This document shows, piece by piece, positions 59,826-64,000 of a DNA stretch of 64,000 nucleotides (positions within the stretch are counted from its first letter, which is position 1; the number at the start of each line of letters is the position of its first letter). The notes under the pieces are model-generated. The model had not been told where the DNA came from. It worked only from the letters and a program-made list of their open reading frames with translations, and ran no database searches. Position numbers and translations under genes: made by a program. Origin of the DNA: Dolomedes plantarius (lineage: Eukaryota > Arthropoda > Arachnida > Araneae > Dolomedidae); the NCBI GenBank assembly GCA_907164885.2, contig OU015491.1, positions 119,071,431-119,135,430 of the forward strand. The letters are read 5' to 3'.

Positions 59826-60514
59826 GTGCATTATTTACCCCATAGGCCAGTTTTTAAGGAAAATAGTACTACGAGTTTAAGACCCGTATTTAACGCAAGT
59901 TCACATTCAGTAGGTAGTCCATCATTAAATGACTGTTTATCTACTGGACCCAATTTGATAGAAATCCTTCCGACGATTCTTAATCGATTTCGTAGGAACT
60001 ACGTTGCAATTATAGCGGATATAGAAAAAGCGTTCTTACAGATTTCGATTAGAGAAAGGGATCGCGATTTTTTACTTTTTTGTGGTTCAGGGAAGATGCC
60101 CCAGAACAAGTGGAAACTGACAGACATCGCAGGATAGTTTTTGGTTTAACCTGTATTCCATATTTGTTAGCTGCTACATTACATCATTTAGGTAACGTAC
60201 AGAGAATTTAAGTCGTACCACTGAAACTCTGAAGAACGCATTTTATGTTGATAACTGTGTGACTAATCTAAATTATGAGTCAGAAATAAGAAAGTTTATC
60301 CTAGAGTAGCAAATAATGACTTCAGGCAACTTTAATTTGCGTGGTTGGAAGTCTAATATACGTAGTGTGGTTCCTGAGGATGATGCATCGACGGACGACA
60401 ATATCACAGTTTTAGGTCTTGAATGGCATACAAACTCGGATACGTTATCTTGCAAAATATCGCCAACGGTAGATCTAGAAAGACCCATTACGAAGAGGTT
60501 AGTTTTAGCTATGG
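59826..60514 (+). pseudogene. BEL/Pao reverse transcriptase, broken
   Basis: HYLPHRPVFKENST and RPVFNASSHS open the RT; VAIIADIEKAFLQISIRERD holds the first catalytic Asp. After a frameshift near 60120 it reads VFGLTCIPYLLAATLHHL and FYVDNCVTNLNYES, where the second box is YVDN. I have seen YVDN used in Pao elements of chelicerates, so this need not be a mutation. DNITVLGLEWHTNSDTLSC and PITKRLVLAM follow, then the insertion at 60515. Confidence 0.85.
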
Positions 60515-61398
60515 TATTATATTAAGTTAGAACATATAATAATTAGAATATTTTGTATAGTGGCTTTTTATTTTTTTGCTAAATTATTAATTTGAGAAAT
60601 ACACTCTGACACATGTCTGAGAATAACTGAAGGACACGTACTCAAATTTAATATCTAATGTTACCATTTAATTTCTCTTGATATTACTTAACATTAATTT
60701 AAACACTGACTACAAACCTTTACAGAAATAATCATATTAATTGTTATCATACATTAAAAAAATATTAGAACACATAAAATTCAAATTACATAAATTAACA
60801 TAAATTAACACAGTGCTCTCACCTGATAAATATAACACAAAATAATTATGACTTACCACCACCTTGGTATGAAATTGAAGCATCTCGTTTCTACTAAGTC
60901 GACCAGCGGAATCGGCAAAGCAAGAAAAAAAATGACGGATAGGATAGATCGGGCCACCACGAGGTCCTCTTCCTGTCGCTGCTTATTCTTCAACTGACTA
61001 AGAAACGTTTTTTTTTTACTTCTTTTAGAACTGGGGAGAGCAGAGGCCATCTATGTCCTCGAACAAACACCTTTCAGCTCTCATTGGCTAAAGGATGTTG
61101 CTAGGCCGTTGCTATGGGGACGCTAAGACCCCTTTACAGCCGAGAAGGGGTGGCAAGTCACTCTTTTATTCTTATACAAAACCTTTCTTTACGATAAGCT
61201 AAATTTGCCTCCGGGAGGTACATACCTTTCTTCCAGAAACCGGTACAAAATAAACCACAGGCGCGATCCCAAACACACATACATCTTAGGACATACATAA
61301 TAAAACAGTTACACTAAAATGTGCATGGAACAGAATCAATGCTGTATCAAGACTATGAGATAAGAAAATATATTTACAAAGTCGAATTCCATGTCACA
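60515..61398. mobile_element. 884-bp insertion in BEL/Pao copy 2 with 5-bp direct repeats
   Basis: TATGG occurs at both edges (60510-60514 and 61399-61403); removing the block and one repeat joins KRLVLAM to AHRVFDPIG in frame. A 5-bp duplication suits an LTR element, and on the minus strand the unit starts TGTGACATGG, but its other end is not CA. It has no coding similarity. The GC-richer part is 60860-61140. It may be a solo LTR; class uncertain. Confidence 0.6.
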
Positions 61399-62222
61399 TA
61401 TGGCTCATCGGGTTTTTGATCCGATAGGTTTTATGGCACCCGTAATGTTGGTACCCAAGTTAATTTTGCAGGAAACGTGGGAATTAAAACTTAAGTGGGA
61501 CGAAATTCTTAACCTAATAAGAAAATCCAGATCTTGGTATCAACAATTAAGTTCAATATCGGAAATAAGATTACCAAGGTGGTTAAACATTTCTCCAACA
61601 GACGAATCATTAAGTTTACATGTATTTTGTGACGCAAGTCAGCGAGCTTAAGCGGCGTGCGTGTATTTCAGAGTAATTCGAAATCATTAAATAATAGTTA
61701 ATTTAGTACACGCCAGAAATAGAATAGCACCATTAAAACTGCTCACTATACCTCGTCTAGAACTTCTCGCCTGTTTAATTGGCGCAAGATTACTGTCATC
61801 TGTGTTTAGAGATCTCCAACTTTACAATGTTAATATTTATTGCTGGACCGATTCAACTATCGCGTTGTGTTGGATACGGCGCGTGCAAAATTGGGGGACT
61901 TTTGTGCAAAATCGAGTACGAGAAATACGTTCTCATACCTCTACCATCGTGTGGCGACACGTTTCCGGAACACACAATATTGCCGACTTAGCATCTCGGT
62001 GGTGTTCTGTAGAACAGCTGCGAACACAATGGTGGGAGGGACCAAAGTGGTTAAGCGACAATGAGAAAAATTGGCCAAAATCTGACGATAATCCAGACGA
62101 GGGGGTGGTTTGCTCAGAAATGCGAAAAACTATTGTAATAACGTTAACTAAAACCAACGATAATGCTAATTGGTATTACAAGTACTTTTCATCTATAAAA
62201 AAGATTGTACGAATGTTAGCTT
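61399..62222 (+). pseudogene. BEL/Pao RNase H and integrase linker
   Basis: AHRVFDPIGFMAPVMLV, then an RNase H core with LHVFCDASQRA, an in-frame stop at about 61650, IPRLELLACLIGARLL, and after a frame change YCWTDSTIALCWI. VSGTHNIADLASRW and WWEGPKWLSDNEKNW lead to the linker. It ends at a stop near 62222. Confidence 0.85.
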
Positions 62223-63504
62223 AGATATTTAGGTTTTATTTTAAATTACGAAAAACTAGTAATGATTGTACAAAGCATTTATCTGTTACAGAGCTTGAAA
62301 GAGCTGAAATAGCTCTTATGCTGTTTAGTCAAAAAGAATCATTTAAAAATGTAAATGATGATAAACTTAAGAAACTCAGACCAATAGTTGATTGGAACGG
62401 ACTAATTAGAGCTAAAACTAATGTTGCTTATCGAGATCATACTGATTACTTTACATTTCTAATCATTTTACCATCTGATCATACAGTAGTTAAGTTATTG
62501 ATAATGAATGCTCATAATGACCTACTTCATGCGGGTACTTCTATGTTAATGTAACATTTACGAGAGAAATACTGGATAATTAAAGCTCGTAAGACTATAC
62601 GAAATTGCATCAGACGGTGTGGGAAGTGTCAAAGATTTAAGTCGTAAAGATGTGAAGTGAGTCCAGAAATTTTACCAAATGACAGGGTACGAGATGCAGC
62701 TATTTTTGAAATCGTAGGGGTCGATCTTGAAAGGCCACTTTACCTTAAAGATGAGAAAAAAGCTTATATATCCCTTTATACTTGCTCAGTTTATAGAGCT
62801 ATGCATCTTGAGTTAATAACATAAAAAACTAAGATTTTTCATCAGTCATTAAGACGTTTTATCGCACGACGTGGAAGACCATCTACAATATATTCAGGTA
62901 ACGGAACAAATTTCAGGGGAGCAGAGAGACTTCTTCATGAACTTGATTGGGAGTGTTTACGTTCAAAGGTTGCCGAACAGAGGATACAATGGAAGTTTAA
63001 CCCTCCAACTGCCACCTGTTGGGAACGCTTACTGCAAATGGTAAAACAAATTTTACGGAAAATTTTAGGTCGTGCGGCTCTTGACTATGAAGAGCTACTC
63101 ACAGTACTATGTGACTGTGAAAGAATTATCAACACAAGACCACTTACGTACGTATCCGAAGACGTCCAAGATTTTTCACCTTTAACACCAGAATTGTTTC
63201 TTCGAGAAGTTCCGACGTCTAGAGTGCCCGATATCGATATTAGAGATAAGGATAAGTTAAGTAGCACAGCTAAGTATCTCCAGAAAATAAGGGAACAACT
63301 ACGAAGACGATTCCGGTCGGAGTATCTATAGGACAAATACGTCAGCTGTCTGTTAAGAACTGTCAAGTTAAACCTCTCCAGGTGGGAGAAATAGTTCTTC
63401 TAGAAGATGATAAAAAAAGGCGTGTTTTTTGGAATTTAGCTCGAGTGGTAAAACTGATTCCTGCACGAAAGGGACAATTAAGACTTGCCCTTATTAAGCC
63501 ATGA
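62223..63504 (+). pseudogene. BEL/Pao integrase, broken and catalytically dead
   Basis: Zinc-binding region: HNDLLHAG (62515), HLREKYW and CIRRCGKCQRFK (62555-62640). Catalytic core: VGVDLERPLYL with the first Asp, YSGNGTNFRG where the second Asp is Gly, and PPTATCWERLLQMVK with the Glu. Then the C-terminal domain PLTYVSEDVQDFSPLTP and, after a frame break at 63329, VGEIVLLEDDKKRRVFWNLA. Stops at about 62552, 62647, 62821 and 63329. Confidence 0.85.
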
Positions 63505-63945
63505 AAATAAGAAAATATGTCTAAGAGAGGGCGTGGTGGTACTGAGGGTGCGAATTTTCGCATTTTTCTAGGTTTACCAGTAGGAGCAGTTATAAACTGC
63601 GCTGATAACACAGGAGCAAGGAATCTGTACATAATTGCAGTTAATGGAATTAAAGTTAGACTTAACAGATTACCAGCTGCTGGAGCTGGTGACATGGTAG
63701 TAGCCATAGTAAAAAAAGAAAAACCTAAACAGAGGGAAAAGATAATGCCTGTTGTTGTCATTCGGCAAAGAAAACCATATAGAAGAAAGGATGGTGTGTT
63801 TTTATACTTTAAGGACAATGCGGGGATCATAGTAAATAATAAAGGAGATATAAAAGGTTCTGCTATTACTGGACCTGTCGCAAAATAATGTGCAGATTTA
63901 TGGCCTAGAATAGCCTCAAATGCTAGCAGCAGCTGTTCCCAGCGT
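63505..63945 (+). pseudogene. RPL23: Processed retrocopy of ribosomal protein L23 (uL14)
   Basis: The frame from ATG 63517 gives [70 protein letters not shown] and [20 protein letters not shown], a large-subunit protein of the uL14 family found in cytosolic ribosomes. A TAA at 63886-63888 stops it at 123 residues. The same frame continues CADLWPRIASNA, the normal end of the 140-residue protein, so the stop replaces a conserved codon. There are no introns, and it sits directly after BEL/Pao integrase sequence, so it is a reverse-transcribed copy. I see no clear poly-A tail before the window ends. Confidence 0.9.
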
Positions 63946-64000
63946 TTGCAGTCATCAGTATTGTAAGCGATAAGTTTTGTACGTGTAAGATATTTCTATG

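Larger units (their letters stand above)
57597..63504 (+). mobile_element. BEL/Pao LTR retrotransposon, degenerate copy 2
   Basis: On the + strand: primer-binding site, gag, A17 protease, RT, RNase H, integrase. It is broken by many stops and frameshifts, a gag deletion, a hAT-like element (58605-58918) and an 884-bp insertion (60515-61398). No 3' LTR is seen: coding similarity ends at about 63490 and a ribosomal-protein retrocopy follows. Confidence 0.9.

Noticed and set aside
63517..63888. A functional RPL23 gene
   Set aside because: It has no introns, stops 17 codons before the normal end although the missing residues are still encoded after the stop, and abuts retrotransposon sequence.

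Overview
The window looks like a repeat-saturated, AT-rich arthropod genome. A spider or another chelicerate is my best guess, based on general resemblance of the BEL/Pao, Tc1 and gag-bearing LTR families; no single marker proves it. GT-AG introns of 1-9 kb, poly-TA microsatellites up to about 100 bp and tRNA-like SINEs all fit an animal nuclear genome.

The only host gene I can support is the 3' end of a membrane (natriuretic-peptide-type) receptor guanylate cyclase on the + strand. It has seven short exons between 8443 and 31110, encoding 277 residues: the end of the coiled dimerisation linker, the whole cyclase domain with its metal, guanine and transition-state residues, and a short tail. 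Phases join cleanly at every junction. The 5' exons (extracellular, transmembrane and kinase-homology parts) are not visible and should lie to the left of the window.

The rest is mobile DNA, much of it nested. Region 1-4890 is a broken BEL/Pao element on the minus strand. Region 6460-8030 holds a solo-LTR-like unit and a TIR repeat. Intron 1 holds a 3.1-kb foldback element carrying a Tc1 copy with an intact 346-codon transposase (10396-11806), then a DD36E Tc1-like element (13272-14492). Intron 2 holds a pogo/Tigger remnant with an internal minisatellite. Intron 3 holds a DUF4817-type transposon split by a TIR element, a 64-bp minisatellite and two abutting hAT-like elements. Intron 5 holds an internally deleted mariner and a Helitron/Pif1-like helicase remnant.

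Downstream of the gene are a repeat family inserted into the TA tract of another family (31756-32545), a gag-only LTR retrotransposon with two LTRs about 97% identical by eye (33714-37380), a truncated Tc1 copy with a 39-bp perfect inverted repeat at its break (37868-38759), SINEs, three long inverted-repeat elements (44286-44868; 45060-46275 with a nested one), and a second BEL/Pao element on the + strand (about 54.7-63.5 kb). That element is interrupted by a hAT-like element with a perfect 8-bp target duplication and by an 884-bp insertion, and it is followed directly by a processed RPL23 retrocopy.

I see no CRISPR array, operon, tRNA or rRNA gene. I did not find a convincing new molecular system. 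The most unusual material is the set of nested foldback elements and the inverted duplications at transposon break points.
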